Shown piece by piece: positions 17,179 through 27,116 of a stretch of 64,000 nt of DNA; the first letter of the stretch is position 1; each line of letters starts with the position of its first letter. The DNA is from Mastigocoleus sp. MO_188.B34. GTDB lineage: Bacteria > Cyanobacteriota > Cyanobacteriia > Cyanobacteriales > Nostocaceae. The notes under the pieces are model-generated. The model saw only the letters and a list, made by a program, of their open reading frames with translations, did no database searches and was not told the DNA's origin. The DNA lies in NCBI RefSeq assembly GCF_030065675.1, contig NZ_JASJDK010000004.1, positions 53,329 through 117,328 on the forward strand, written 5' to 3'. The translations under genes were made by a program, and so were the position numbers.

Positions 17179-18354
17179 ATGTTGCCTGTTGGTAAAAAGT
17201 TCCGCAAACAAATTCCCACATTATCCGTGTTGTTGGCAGCAGGCAGCTTGACTGCGATGACTGGAGGTGTAGTTTCTCCTGTCATGCCAGAAGTAAGGGA
17301 ACAACTGCAAATAGACCCCCAATGGGCGGGTACGCTAGTGGGAATGCATTGTTTGACCATAGCCCTGTTTAGTCCAATCTCAGGCATTTTAGCTGATAAA
17401 TTTGGTAAATTGCGGGTACTTATCCCATCACTGATTTTTTACGCAATATTTGGGATGTCAGGAGCGTGGGCGCAGAATTTTCATTCTTTGTTAGTATCCC
17501 GGGCTTTGGTCGGAGCTGCTAGTGGTGGGGTTGCAGCAGCCAGTATTGGAATTATTAGTAGTATGTATGATGGGGAAGCACGGACAAAAATTTTGGGTTA
17601 TGCCACAAGTGCTTTAGCTATCAGTAGTATTATTTTTCCTCTTTTAGGAGGATTAGTTGGTTCGAGTAACTGGCAGTATGCATTTTTTATATACGGCTTA
17701 GGTTTTCCGGTAGCGTTAAGCGCAGCCTTTGTATTGCGGGAAGAACCTCATAAATCTTCCATGGTTGATATGAGCCAAAGTCAAAAGTTAATTCAAAGCT
17801 TGAAACAGCCCAGCGTTCTAACTTTATTTTTAGCCTTAGGTTTAACATCAGCTATTTTTTACGTAGTAATTGTTTATGCTCCCTTACACTTCAAAGCTGC
17901 AATTGGTGCGGGTACAACTTTTAATGGGGCAATTTTAGCTTCTCGGGCAGTTGGAGCGGCAGTGATTTCTGCTACAGGTGCCAGCCGTCTAGCAAAAAAA
18001 CTAGGAAGTGCCAAAGCCATCGGCTTGGGATTCACCCTCATGGGATTATCATTAATTACAATTCCATTTTTGTTGCAATTTTACTTGATTTTACCAACAG
18101 CAGTAATATTTGGTATGGGCTTTGGTATTGTTATGCCTAATCTCTACGATGCCCTATCCAAACTGAATTCTAAGGAAGTACGTTCAAGTGTTTTGGCTAT
18201 TGGTACGGGTGCGAGTAATTTGGGACAATTTCTCTCCCCACTATTTTTAGGACCTGTTTGGAAATATGGTGGTACAAGTGTTTTTTATGTAGGCGCTTTA
18301 GTATCTTTAGTAACCGCCATCTTAAGTGTCAAACAAAGTAAAGCATTTCGTTAG
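17179..18354 (+). CDS. Major facilitator superfamily transporter
   Basis: 391-residue inner-membrane carrier with about 12 hydrophobic helices. The loop between helices 2 and 3 has the MFS motif A in the form GILADKFGKLR, and the N-terminus carries MTGGVVSPVMPEV, typical of drug/H+ antiporter-like members. The substrate is unknown; efflux of small molecules is the usual role of this subgroup. It starts at ATG 17179 with no strong Shine-Dalgarno. It stands alone on the plus strand; the downstream TPR gene is separated by 178 bp including GAGTAAT-type repeats. Confidence 0.88.
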   Translation: MLPVGKKFRKQIPTLSVLLAAGSLTAMTGGVVSPVMPEVREQLQIDPQWAGTLVGMHCLTIALFSPISGILADKFGKLRVLIPSLIFYAIFGMSGAWAQNFHSLLVSRALVGAASGGVAAASIGIISSMYDGEARTKILGYATSALAISSIIFPLLGGLVGSSNWQYAFFIYGLGFPVALSAAFVLREEPHKSSMVDMSQSQKLIQSLKQPSVLTLFLALGLTSAIFYVVIVYAPLHFKAAIGAGTTFNGAILASRAVGAAVISATGASRLAKKLGSAKAIGLGFTLMGLSLITIPFLLQFYLILPTAVIFGMGFGIVMPNLYDALSKLNSKEVRSSVLAIGTGASNLGQFLSPLFLGPVWKYGGTSVFYVGALVSLVTAILSVKQSKAFR

Positions 18355-18532
18355 TAATAAGCAATGAGTAATAAGTCATGAGTAATAAGTAAATGATAAC
18401 TGTTAACTGTAGCCCGTAAGGGCGTGGCGCAAGCCATAAACTGTTAACTGATAGTAAATTAGGGGGGATTCAGTGTAGCTTGCAAAATAGCACAGCTGTA
18501 ACGCGCACAAAAAAGCCCATAGGACAAAAACA

Positions 18533-19207
18533 ATGAATCATATTAAGCGGAGTATTGCGATCGCAGGAATCTTAAGTATTCTAAGTGTCTTTCCTAGTGC
18601 TGGTTGGGTATATGGAGCACAACCCAGCTTGCAAAAGTTCGACTTTCGGAATTATTATCGCCAAGGAGTGGAAAACCTCGAAAGTGGTGATTTTAAGGGT
18701 GCAATTGCAAATTTTGATCGGTTAGTACAATTAAAGCCCGGGTATTATGAAGGTTTTTGCTTGAGGGGATTAGCAAAATCACAATTGGGAAATTTTCAAG
18801 CTGCGATAGCTGACTACAGTCAAGCTTTAAAACTTAATCCTAATCATGCTGATGCTTATAACGGTAGGGGAAATATTTACGCGCAACTGGGTAAAATCGA
18901 AAATGCGATCGCTGATTTCCAAAATACTATCAAGGTAGATCCAAAGTCTGTTGGCGGTTACTACAATTTAGGTCTGGCGTATTTCCAGCAAGGGAATCAC
19001 AAGCAAGCAATATCACAATTTAGTCAAGCAATTCAGATTGAGCCAGATTTGGCTAATGCATATGGTAGTAGAGGATTAGCAGAATATGCTTTGGGAGATA
19101 AGGATAGCGCTGTTGATGATTTACAAATAGCTGCTAAGTTATTTCAGCAACAAGGTGACAATGCAGGGTATCAAAAGACAATAGCTTATCTCGAACAAAT
19201 TCAGTGA
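18533..19207 (+). CDS. Exported TPR protein, 224 aa
   Basis: Probably periplasmic or lumenal interaction protein. Residues 1-29 form a signal peptide (basic MNHIKR, hydrophobic core, AxA-like site before QPS). Residues about 40-205 contain four to five canonical TPR units, such as YYNLGLAYFQQGNHKQAISQ and AYNGRGNIYAQLGKIENAI. Cyanobacteria have many such short secreted TPR proteins. A CapA-like gene follows 115 bp downstream on the same strand and may be co-transcribed; no functional link is shown. Confidence 0.85.
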   Translation: MNHIKRSIAIAGILSILSVFPSAGWVYGAQPSLQKFDFRNYYRQGVENLESGDFKGAIANFDRLVQLKPGYYEGFCLRGLAKSQLGNFQAAIADYSQALKLNPNHADAYNGRGNIYAQLGKIENAIADFQNTIKVDPKSVGGYYNLGLAYFQQGNHKQAISQFSQAIQIEPDLANAYGSRGLAEYALGDKDSAVDDLQIAAKLFQQQGDNAGYQKTIAYLEQIQ

Positions 19208-19322
19208 TAACAAAACAAGTAAATGTTATTTAGAGAATAGGGAACAGGGAACCAGGAAATAGGGAAGGTAAAACAAATTTCTGAGTGCTATATCATTTGT
19301 TTGTTCAATAGCTCATTTCCCA

Positions 19323-20606
19323 GTGAAAATTTCTAAAACAACCGATAGCCCTATCAGATTTTTTTCTATCAAATTGGTTTTAATTGTAGCGATCACATTT
19401 TTCAGTTATTCACAAATCGCTCTCGCTCAAACAACTTACAACCAAGAATTAACGTTCCTTGCTGGTGGAGATGTAGAGTGGTCGCGAATGGCGAGGTGGA
19501 ATTTATTTCATCGAGATATTATTCGATATCCACTTAAGTTTGAATCGAAACAGGAAGAAGCGCGTTACCCATTTATCAAAATTAAATCTTTGTTGGAAAG
19601 TGCTGACCTAACTTTTGCGAATTTGGAAAGTCCCCTATCAGATAAAGCCAAGAGAGTAGGTGCTTTTCTTGCTCCAACTTCATTTACTGAAGGACTGAAG
19701 TGGTCGGGAATTGATGTAGTTTCAGTTGCAAATAATCACGCCCTTGACGCTGGGGTTGAGGGTCTTAAAGATACTTTAAACAGCTTGAAACAAAAGAATT
19801 TACCTGCAATTGGAGGAGGTGAAAATCTAGATTTAGCAAGGCATCCATTTATCTTCAACAAAAATGGTGTGCGGTTAGGGTTTTTAGCTTACACAATGTC
19901 AGAAAATTCTGGTGATGCGAGCTACGCTCAACCAAATCGTCCTGGTGTAATGTCAACAGATTTTTCTTTGATTCAGGAAGATATTCAGAAGCTGCGTCAG
20001 CAAGTTGATTATGTAATATTGTCATTTCATTGGGGTCTTAATAACGGAGAAAAACCACCTTTTTGGGTTCGCCATTTAGCCCATAAATCCATTGATGCTG
20101 GTGCTGATATTATATTGGGTCATCATCCCCACTATCCCCATGGCATTGAAGTATATAACGGCAAACCTATAATTTATTCTCTAGGTAATTTTATTTTTGG
20201 TCACAATCATCCAATTTGGACTGATAACTTTTTGGCTAGGTTAACCCTGACCCCCAAGGAAATCAAAAAAATTGAGATCTTACCTGTCGCTGGAGAGAAT
20301 CAAGACCTAGCACAACCTTTTATTCTGGATGGGGAAAGAAGCCGCAAACTTTTAGAGGTAGTAAAACAGCAGACTTTAGACCTCAAAACTAATATGAACA
20401 TAGTCGGAGACATTGGTGTCATCAATCCTGCAACAGCCCAAATACCAAAAACCATATTTGATGACATCATTTACGATCTATTGCTACCCAAGCAATTATG
20501 GATGCTTTTAGCCGCAATATTAAGTCTTGGAGCCGTTATCTGGTTTGTGATATCAAGATTTATGCGCAGACGCCGCAGACGAAAGCAAAAACGCTTCTCT
20601 ACTTGA
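19323..20606 (+). CDS. CapA family protein (poly-gamma-glutamate synthesis PgsA/CapA-like metallophosphatase fold)
   Basis: Membrane-anchored protein of the CapA family, which has a calcineurin-like metallophosphoesterase fold and in Bacillus takes part in capsule poly-gamma-glutamate assembly; in cyanobacteria the role is unknown. Motifs: GGDVEWSR (about 43), NLESPLS, NNHALDAG, HWG and GHHPHYPHGIE plus YSLGNFIF. An N-terminal hydrophobic segment (16-35) ends at ALA and a C-terminal membrane helix (about 390-412) is followed by an Arg/Lys-rich tail, so it may be anchored at the C-terminus. GTG start at 19323. No capB/capC ligase genes are nearby. Confidence 0.87.
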   Translation: MKISKTTDSPIRFFSIKLVLIVAITFFSYSQIALAQTTYNQELTFLAGGDVEWSRMARWNLFHRDIIRYPLKFESKQEEARYPFIKIKSLLESADLTFANLESPLSDKAKRVGAFLAPTSFTEGLKWSGIDVVSVANNHALDAGVEGLKDTLNSLKQKNLPAIGGGENLDLARHPFIFNKNGVRLGFLAYTMSENSGDASYAQPNRPGVMSTDFSLIQEDIQKLRQQVDYVILSFHWGLNNGEKPPFWVRHLAHKSIDAGADIILGHHPHYPHGIEVYNGKPIIYSLGNFIFGHNHPIWTDNFLARLTLTPKEIKKIEILPVAGENQDLAQPFILDGERSRKLLEVVKQQTLDLKTNMNIVGDIGVINPATAQIPKTIFDDIIYDLLLPKQLWMLLAAILSLGAVIWFVISRFMRRRRRRKQKRFST

Positions 20607-20722
20607 TAGGAATGAGAATTTAAACCGAAATTTTTGGTGATTCTAAAATTGGGAATGGTGCGTTACGCTTTGCTAACAGCACCCTACTTTTGTATTTAAT
20701 TTAATTCTGATTCATTAATTTT

Positions 20723-20790
20723 TACTCATTACTCATTACTCATTACTCATTACTCATTACTCATTACTCATTACTCATTACTCATTACTC
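20723..20790. repeat. STRR array, TACTCAT heptamer, about 10 copies
   Basis: Nearly perfect tandem copies of TACTCAT over 68 bp, located between the convergent CapA-like gene and the aspartyl hydroxylase-like gene. The uninterrupted units suggest recent expansion. Confidence 0.95.
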
Positions 20791-20799
20791 CTTCTAAGC

Positions 20800-21546
20800 C
20801 TAATTTTTCTCAAACTTTTCTTCCCACGCATTGTGACTAGCTTTTGCTTCTTGAATCACTGGTGAAGCTGTTATGAGTTTATTTCCCAACCAATTAACCA
20901 AGGATAAGGGAAACTTTAAAGGACGAACAATATCTAAAAATAAGACTACACGGTAACCGTCAGTATCATTCCAGACCTCATGATAAAAAGTGTCATCAAA
21001 AATCAAGCTTTTACCTTCTTCCCAATATCTGACTTGGTCTTCAACCTGAATTCGACAATTTTCCTTGGGTTGGGGAACAATTAATCCCAAATGATAGCGA
21101 ATTACACCTTTGTGTTTACCGCGATGTCTGGGAATATGTTTTCCAGGAGCAAGAATAGAAAAAAATGCAACCTTCATACCCGGTATTTTTTCGAGTAATT
21201 TTGTAGTTTCTGGACAGCGATCGCAATTTTTAGTAGCTTTAAAACCAAAAGCATAGAAAAAGTAGGTTTTCCAACGGTTGTCATTGGCGATGCGGGATTG
21301 ACGTTTGGAAATATCTTGAAAGTTTGGTAGGTCGTCTACCCGTTCCAAGACTTGTTTTAGTTCTTGGCGAATTATCCCCGAATTAGCTTCTAATTCCTTA
21401 GCCCAAGGAAACTGTTCCACGTCGAAAAATATTGAATCTCCCACCAAAGAATTTTTGGCGACCAAGTTTTCTAACCATGAATCCTTAGTGACCAATTTCT
21501 CTAGCTTTTTGACAATTATGTCCAATAAACCCTTCATATTTAGCAA
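20800..21546 (-). CDS. Aspartyl/asparaginyl beta-hydroxylase domain protein
   Basis: Fe(II)/2-oxoglutarate oxygenase of the AspH/LpxO type. 248 residues with the catalytic domain from about 90 to 210: His141 in PRHRGKHKG and His189 in DDTFYHEVWN are the expected iron ligands, followed by RVVLFLDIVRP that binds 2-oxoglutarate. No signal peptide is evident; the first 40 residues are Lys/Leu-rich and perhaps peripheral. It lies 63 bp downstream of a JmjC/cupin-type oxygenase gene and 1.3 kb downstream of a GH3-type gene, all minus strand. Substrates of this superfamily include protein Asp residues, lipid A acyl chains and free or carrier-bound amino acids; which applies here is unknown. Confidence 0.87.
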   Translation of the reverse strand: MLNMKGLLDIIVKKLEKLVTKDSWLENLVAKNSLVGDSIFFDVEQFPWAKELEANSGIIRQELKQVLERVDDLPNFQDISKRQSRIANDNRWKTYFFYAFGFKATKNCDRCPETTKLLEKIPGMKVAFFSILAPGKHIPRHRGKHKGVIRYHLGLIVPQPKENCRIQVEDQVRYWEEGKSLIFDDTFYHEVWNDTDGYRVVLFLDIVRPLKFPLSLVNWLGNKLITASPVIQEAKASHNAWEEKFEKN

Positions 21547-21609
21547 ATTTAAGATATCTGAAACTTAAAACTTAAGACTTAAAAGTTAACACTTAAGATT
21601 ACAAGTAAA

Positions 21610-22584
21610 CTACAGCCTTTGTATCAAATGACGCAATTTTTGTTCTCTATCTTTACTGGCGATCGCAGCTAACCAAGCACTTGCAATATGAGGTGCAGCC
21701 ATTAAAGCTCCAGAATGTAACCGCCATTTGTTCCAAGTAGTCATCGCCCGGAATAGGGGAAAAATATGCCAGAAGCGATTAATGGAACAAACAACACTAT
21801 CGCCTAGAGATGTTACCTCATGCCACCATCCACAAGGGATAAAGAGAATTTCACCTGGATTGAGTACAACTTCGTAACGATGGGCGAGTGCTTGCTCAAA
21901 TCTAGGGAATTTTACTAGATTGGGACGTTCGGGATAAACCTGGGAGTAATTAGCCCGCAGCTTCAAGCCATAACGCAAATAATTAAATAATGATAATGGG
22001 TAGAGGTTATAAGTTTGAGAAGGTGGAAATAACACCAGCCGCTTTGAACCATATAACTGTACTAAAGTTCCGTCCATCGGGTCGTAGTGCAGGGGGGTAA
22101 CATGGGTATCGGGACAAACCCAGAGATTAGGACTAGTCGCCGGCATTTTCAAACCCATGGCTACTTCTGCTTGCCGAAGTATAGGTGTATCTTCAAGGGG
22201 TGTATTTTTGAGAGCACATCTACCTAAATAAATATCTTTGTTGTAAGCCTCTTCACTACGTACCATTTGAGCATATTCACGAAATGGCATACTGCGAGAC
22301 TCAACGCCACTACCGATGTTATCCCACTGATTTTTTTCTTTTTTATATCTTTCCCAACCGTTGAAACGAACGGGATATTTTCGGTCTCCTAATTTCTCAC
22401 AGAGAAAGTCTAAATCCCAAACAGGTATAGAATCAAGTAATCCAGTCACAACAACTGGAGTGCCATTTTTTTGATGTTTTTGGAAAAATTTCTCCGGAGT
22501 TAGGGAAGTTTTATCGATGCGCGTAACTTGATGGAAAGAATAATTTTTTGGTAACGAATTATTTTCTTCGAGCGATTGTTGCAT
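21610..22584 (-). CDS. Cupin-like JmjC-domain Fe(II)/2OG oxygenase
   Basis: Predicted hydroxylase of 324 residues. The Fe-binding facial triad is visible as His166-x-Asp168 (PLHYDPMD) and His255 (GWWHEVTSL); Lys181 in YGSKRLVLF is placed to bind 2-oxoglutarate, and GEILFIPCGWWH is the typical JmjC/Cupin_8 strand. The family includes peptidyl and small-molecule hydroxylases. It has no signal peptide. It sits between the GH3-type gene (273 bp upstream) and the AspH-like gene (63 bp downstream), so two different 2OG oxygenases are probably transcribed together, which suggests successive oxidation of one product. Confidence 0.87.
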   Translation of the reverse strand: MQQSLEENNSLPKNYSFHQVTRIDKTSLTPEKFFQKHQKNGTPVVVTGLLDSIPVWDLDFLCEKLGDRKYPVRFNGWERYKKEKNQWDNIGSGVESRSMPFREYAQMVRSEEAYNKDIYLGRCALKNTPLEDTPILRQAEVAMGLKMPATSPNLWVCPDTHVTPLHYDPMDGTLVQLYGSKRLVLFPPSQTYNLYPLSLFNYLRYGLKLRANYSQVYPERPNLVKFPRFEQALAHRYEVVLNPGEILFIPCGWWHEVTSLGDSVVCSINRFWHIFPLFRAMTTWNKWRLHSGALMAAPHIASAWLAAIASKDREQKLRHLIQRL

Positions 22585-22856
22585 AAGTCTGTACTTGTTT
22601 GCTAATCCTAGTTACGAATTAAAGGGAATATTGGTTTTGATTTGAGTTCGATTATTTTCTCCATTTGGGTTTGGAGAATCTAGCTACGGGTAGGAAATTT
22701 GTAGTTTTTAGTTACATTTAATACTTAAGCATGAATATTTGAAATTGAAAGTTGTTAATATTTGAAATTTAAATCGAAATTTAAATCAAAGGGGAATTTC
22801 ATCCCCATTATTAAACTAAGAGTGATAAAAAAGTCTTAAAAATTACTATATTTTTA

Positions 22857-24551
22857 CTAGTGTTCGCCTGATAAATTGACTTCGCGCTCGATTACTAATC
22901 CTGCAAGGAGTTGTCTATCTTCACTAATATGGGGAAATTTCAAATGGGATTCGGGTATTCCCTTATCTAACAGTCGCTGTCGAAGTGTGCTAAAACTACC
23001 ACTAGCCAAAATTCGCAAATGGGGTGATGGTAATACTTCATGTTGTCGTTTTTCTTCATAGGAAACATTTAGTTTCTGTAAAGCCTGATCGAATTTTGCC
23101 AAAAATTTCTCTGGCTCGGCGAGCGAACAACTAGGGGATAATTCTATATTTAATAAGTAGCGAGGTGGAAATTCATTTTCGGAAAGGGTGACACAAAAAT
23201 TTTCTAGGGGTGAGTTAAACTCTTCTTGAACTTTCTTAACAGCCTGAATAACATGAAATTCACTTGTTTTTTCACTGGTAGCAGATAATAAGCCACCCAC
23301 ACGGTGACGGAAAACGATTATGGGAGCTTGTTCGTAAAAACCCACCACTTCCACTACATCACCGATATTGTAGCGATACAATCCGTTATAGTTAGTGACC
23401 AAAATTCGATAATATCCCCCAGCTTGAACTTCGGACGCCAAAAGTGTTTTTGGTTGTTCTGCATCCCATTCTTTTTGGGGAATAAACTCAAAAAAACCGC
23501 TGTCAATAGCTAAAATGGCTCCATCAGTATTTAGATCGTAACAAGCACCAAAAGTCGCTTCAGATGAAGCATAAATTCCCCCAAATATGGGAGTATCACC
23601 AAAATAGGCTGGAAATTTTTCAAAATAAAAATCCGATGTTCCACCACGAGCTGTAGCGATAACAGCAAGATTTTGCCATGCTAACAAAGGAGTAAGTTTA
23701 CCTTCACTACGAAGAATTTCTTGGAGTTGAGTGGCTCGCTTGGAATTGGGGAAAAATTGCTTTTCTATTGTATGACGCAATTCAGGTTTGATTTTAAGCC
23801 AAGGAGCTAATTCTCCATTTTTAAGATTATGAATTAACTCTTCAGAATACAATTCAAGATCGTTGGCTATTTGTAGTGCAAGAACGGGAAAAGTTGCTCC
23901 AATAATTTTCAAATTCGGATTTTGGAGAGCGAATAACAAACAAATATAGTTACGAGATACTGAATCTAAGACTTCTAGAGCTTCAGGGGGTTGGGCAAAA
24001 ACTTGCTTGTAAATACATTTAGTAAATCTATTCAAACGCAAAACACCACTACTAGAAGTTCCATAGGGAATTCCACTACTTGTACGTCCGCTAATTAACG
24101 TTGAAGTAGTCATCAGCATTTCACCCATTGAATTTCCGCGTTTATGAATTGCTTCAGTTGAAAATCCAGTGGCTACTTGGTTAATTCGATTTAAAATTTG
24201 ACGCGATCGCTTGGTTACGGGGATTAACTTTTGCTTACCAGTAGAACCACTACTACGATTGAGGTGAACTACCGGATCAGGTGTGAGAATATTGTTTTCA
24301 CCTTTGGTAATTCGTTCAACAAAAACTTCATAACTGCTGTAAGCTAATATCGGTATAAGGTTGCGAAACTGTTCGACATTTTTAATTTCTTGAAGTTTGT
24401 ATTTTTTCGCAAATTCTGTGTTTTGATAAGCTTTTAGTAACGAAAGCAAAAATTCCTCTTGGACAGCCTCAACTTGACGAGTTTTAGTAACAAAATTTGC
24501 TTTAGTAACTTTCGTTGCCGCAGTAATTATTGATAAAAATAAGTTCGTCAT
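22857..24551 (-). CDS. GH3 auxin-responsive-promoter family acyl-adenylating enzyme
   Basis: Member of the ANL-like GH3 family: activates a carboxylic acid with ATP and transfers it to an amine or amino acid (plant JAR1 and GH3 make acyl-amino acid conjugates). 564 residues, normal length. The ATP-binding P-loop equivalent HLNRSSGSTGKQKLIPVT is at about 97-115 and the YRYNIGDVVEVVGFYEQAPIIVF segment typical of GH3 is at about 392-414. It is the first gene of a minus-strand set with two Fe(II)/2OG oxygenases and diverges from a DevC/DevA-type exporter across a 209-bp spacer. Substrates are unknown; a hydroxylated acyl-amino acid product is a plausible inference. Confidence 0.9.
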   Translation of the reverse strand: MTNLFLSIITAATKVTKANFVTKTRQVEAVQEEFLLSLLKAYQNTEFAKKYKLQEIKNVEQFRNLIPILAYSSYEVFVERITKGENNILTPDPVVHLNRSSGSTGKQKLIPVTKRSRQILNRINQVATGFSTEAIHKRGNSMGEMLMTTSTLISGRTSSGIPYGTSSSGVLRLNRFTKCIYKQVFAQPPEALEVLDSVSRNYICLLFALQNPNLKIIGATFPVLALQIANDLELYSEELIHNLKNGELAPWLKIKPELRHTIEKQFFPNSKRATQLQEILRSEGKLTPLLAWQNLAVIATARGGTSDFYFEKFPAYFGDTPIFGGIYASSEATFGACYDLNTDGAILAIDSGFFEFIPQKEWDAEQPKTLLASEVQAGGYYRILVTNYNGLYRYNIGDVVEVVGFYEQAPIIVFRHRVGGLLSATSEKTSEFHVIQAVKKVQEEFNSPLENFCVTLSENEFPPRYLLNIELSPSCSLAEPEKFLAKFDQALQKLNVSYEEKRQHEVLPSPHLRILASGSFSTLRQRLLDKGIPESHLKFPHISEDRQLLAGLVIEREVNLSGEH

Positions 24552-24760
24552 TCAATCCTCACACTAATTTGTTGTCTAGAATATTCAGGGAGTTTATAGC
24601 TATTTGCTAAATTAATTAAAACTCATTACAGTAATGGGTGCTCCTGTGCCATATCAGAGTAATTTAAAAACATTAATAGATTGGTATAAAAATGAAGCAA
24701 AACAAAATTTTATACAGTTTCTCTTATTTCTTTTATTTGTTTTTCTAATGGCATTTTTAA

Positions 24761-26014
24761 ATGGTTTCTATTGCCCGTAAAAATTTGTTTGAAGACATAC
24801 CTCGCTTTTTAGTGGCGCAAGCAGGTATTATGTTTGCTGTTAGTCTTGTCACAATTCAAACAGGTATATTCAATGGTGTCATTCGCTCAACATCACTGTT
24901 AGTTGATAATTCTCGCGCTGATATTTGGGTTTCATCAAAGCGGATGGTGCATTTGGAGCTTACAGAATCTATTTTGTTTGACCATGTTGTCAGGTCTAGA
25001 AAAGTAAATGGTGTCTCCCGTGCTGAAGCATTGATGACGGGAGTATCAAGATGGCAAGTTCCCAAAGGTCAGTTAACTGTAGTCAAGTTGTGGGGATTCG
25101 ACCCTCAAGGGCAATTATTTGTTCCAGGGTCTGTTCAAAAGGGTAGTGTAAGTGCTTTACAAAAACCCTATACAATCCTTGTCGATCGTAGCGATTTAAG
25201 GTCTTTACGAATGAAGAAACTTGGCGATCAGGGGAAAATTGGTTCATTGCCAGCAAATTTAGTTGGAATTGCTCAAGATACTCAATCTGTACTTTCTAGC
25301 GCATTTTTGTTCGCTTCCTTGAAAACGGTCAATGCGTACAACAACAGTAGTGTTTCTTCCAGGGTAGATTGTAAATTAGTATCAGGAGAATTTAAGTGTA
25401 CCAACGTTTACGAAAGGGCAAAAGATTCCCAGGATACAGGTAGCTCTTCTGTTCCCGAAGCTCAACCCATAAGCCTTAATACTCCCGTATCTTTTATATT
25501 AATTAAAGCAAAACCCGGACAAGACCTCCAAAAGCTGAAACAAGATTTAGAAGCAGCCTTACCTGAGATACGTGCTTATACTCGCGAGGAACTGTCTCAA
25601 AAAATACGTGACTACTGGCAAAAACGTACTGGAATTGGATTTATTTTAGGTTTAGGTGCAGTAGTGGGTATGATAGTTGGTGTAGCTATAGTGGGTCAAA
25701 TCCTTTATTCTTCTGTATCCGATCACATTAAAGAATTTGGAACCCTTAAGGCTATGGGGGCGTCAAATAGGGTAATCTATGGAGTAATTGTTGAACAATC
25801 GTTGTGGATGGCAGTTATCGGATATGTTCCAGGTATGCTGCTTTGTTGGGGGCTAGGAAACTGGACTTTGGCCACTCAAGGTATTGTGATTTTAATCACG
25901 CCAGTCACTGCTGTTGGTGTTTTTGGAGTTACTGTTCTGATGTGTGTTGGTTCAGCACTATTTGCAATTCAAAAAGTCAGTCACGTGGATCCGGCTATTG
26001 TTTTTAAAGCGTAA
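24761..26014 (+). CDS. DevC/FtsX-type ABC transporter permease
   Basis: Permease of a MacB/Dev-like exporter. 417 residues with the FtsX layout: one N-terminal helix (about 18-40), a large extracytoplasmic domain (about 45-295) and three C-terminal helices (about 297-415). The start SIARKNLFEDIPRFL resembles the LARKNL of DevC proteins. In heterocyst formers DevBCA exports envelope glycolipids, but this pair lacks a DevB (HlyD) adaptor. The extracytoplasmic domain is somewhat longer than in DevC and has a Ser-rich insertion around 220-235. The ATPase gene follows 177 bp downstream. Divergence from the GH3 operon suggests that the exporter handles its product. Confidence 0.88.
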   Translation: MVSIARKNLFEDIPRFLVAQAGIMFAVSLVTIQTGIFNGVIRSTSLLVDNSRADIWVSSKRMVHLELTESILFDHVVRSRKVNGVSRAEALMTGVSRWQVPKGQLTVVKLWGFDPQGQLFVPGSVQKGSVSALQKPYTILVDRSDLRSLRMKKLGDQGKIGSLPANLVGIAQDTQSVLSSAFLFASLKTVNAYNNSSVSSRVDCKLVSGEFKCTNVYERAKDSQDTGSSSVPEAQPISLNTPVSFILIKAKPGQDLQKLKQDLEAALPEIRAYTREELSQKIRDYWQKRTGIGFILGLGAVVGMIVGVAIVGQILYSSVSDHIKEFGTLKAMGASNRVIYGVIVEQSLWMAVIGYVPGMLLCWGLGNWTLATQGIVILITPVTAVGVFGVTVLMCVGSALFAIQKVSHVDPAIVFKA

Positions 26015-26191
26015 TTTAATTTTAAGGCGTTGTTTAAAATCTTTGGTCTGGTATTGTCTTAATGTTATCTCAGCCAGGACTCATATTGTGTTCATCTAAT
26101 CTTTATATTATACAGAAGATTTATAAATAAATGAATTTGTATCACTACTTAGCGTCTGAGTACTAAATATCCATATCCTCAATTAAAAGGA

Positions 26192-26962
26192 ATGACTATT
26201 TCCAAACAATTTGAATTTATTGGGAATTCTATAATTAACGGTTGGTCTAGACCTAACCCAATAAATATTTATCCGGAGAAATCCTGCGGTATCTTTGCCG
26301 AAGGGATAGAAATGACTTATCAATCTGGTAAAGAGCGCTTTGTCGCTCTTAAAGGAATTGACTTACAAATATCTAAAGGTGTAATTCAATTATTGATGGG
26401 ACCATCTGGTTCTGGGAAAACTACTCTGTTATCAATTTTAGCCGGTATTCTAACACCAACTAATGGCAAAGTGCATTTGTTGGGCAAAGAAATTACAAAA
26501 ATGTCCCGCAAGCAATTATCTAGATTCCGTCGCGATCATATCGGTTTTATTTTTCAAGGTTTTAATTTATTCCCCGCTTTAACCGCTGCAGAAAATGTAG
26601 AATTAGCTCTTAATATCAAAGGTATAAAAGGAAAAATAGCTCGCCAACAGTCTTTGGAGTTGCTTTCCCAGGTCGGTTTGGCGGCTAAAGCACAATTACT
26701 TCCCCGCGATTTATCGGGGGGACAAAAACAAAGAGTAGCGATCGCAAGAGCTCTGGCTGGTAATCCCCAAATTATTATGGCTGACGAACCGACTGCGGCT
26801 TTAGATTCTCATAACGGACAAGCTGTAATTGAATTGTTGTGTCAGTTAGCAAAGGAAGGAGGAACTACAGTTGTAATTGTCACTCATGACCCACGGATTA
26901 AAGCTTTTGCAGACAATATTACTTTTCTCGAAGATGGCGAAATAGTTCCCGGCGAACTTTAG
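26192..26962 (+). CDS. DevA/LolD/MacB-type ABC transporter ATPase
   Basis: ATP-hydrolysing subunit for the permease just upstream. Walker A GPSGSGKTT (70-78), Q-loop FQGFN (121-125), signature LSGGQKQR (174-181), Walker B IIMADEP (194-200) and H-loop VTHDPR are intact. The first 40 residues are an extension with no ABC similarity; the core begins near 33. Starting at ATG 26192 is the longest option; an AAAAGGA is too close for a perfect Shine-Dalgarno, so a shorter form starting at Met41 is possible. Same-strand context indicates a permease/ATPase pair. Confidence 0.93.
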   Translation: MTISKQFEFIGNSIINGWSRPNPINIYPEKSCGIFAEGIEMTYQSGKERFVALKGIDLQISKGVIQLLMGPSGSGKTTLLSILAGILTPTNGKVHLLGKEITKMSRKQLSRFRRDHIGFIFQGFNLFPALTAAENVELALNIKGIKGKIARQQSLELLSQVGLAAKAQLLPRDLSGGQKQRVAIARALAGNPQIIMADEPTAALDSHNGQAVIELLCQLAKEGGTTVVIVTHDPRIKAFADNITFLEDGEIVPGEL

Positions 26963-27116
26963 CTTTCATATTTCGCTTCTATTTTCAATTGCTACCTCAC
27001 ACACAATGTCCGCTCTTTAACCATTTTTAATTAACTTTTATCTTGATTTTCATCATTAAATTAGCTATTGCTATTTGTGGCTCGATTCAAAACTCTAAAA
27101 ACTCTAATTTTGTATC

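Noticed and set aside
20723..20790. Tandem array considered as a CRISPR
   Set aside because: Heptamer repeats without spacers; it is an STRR.
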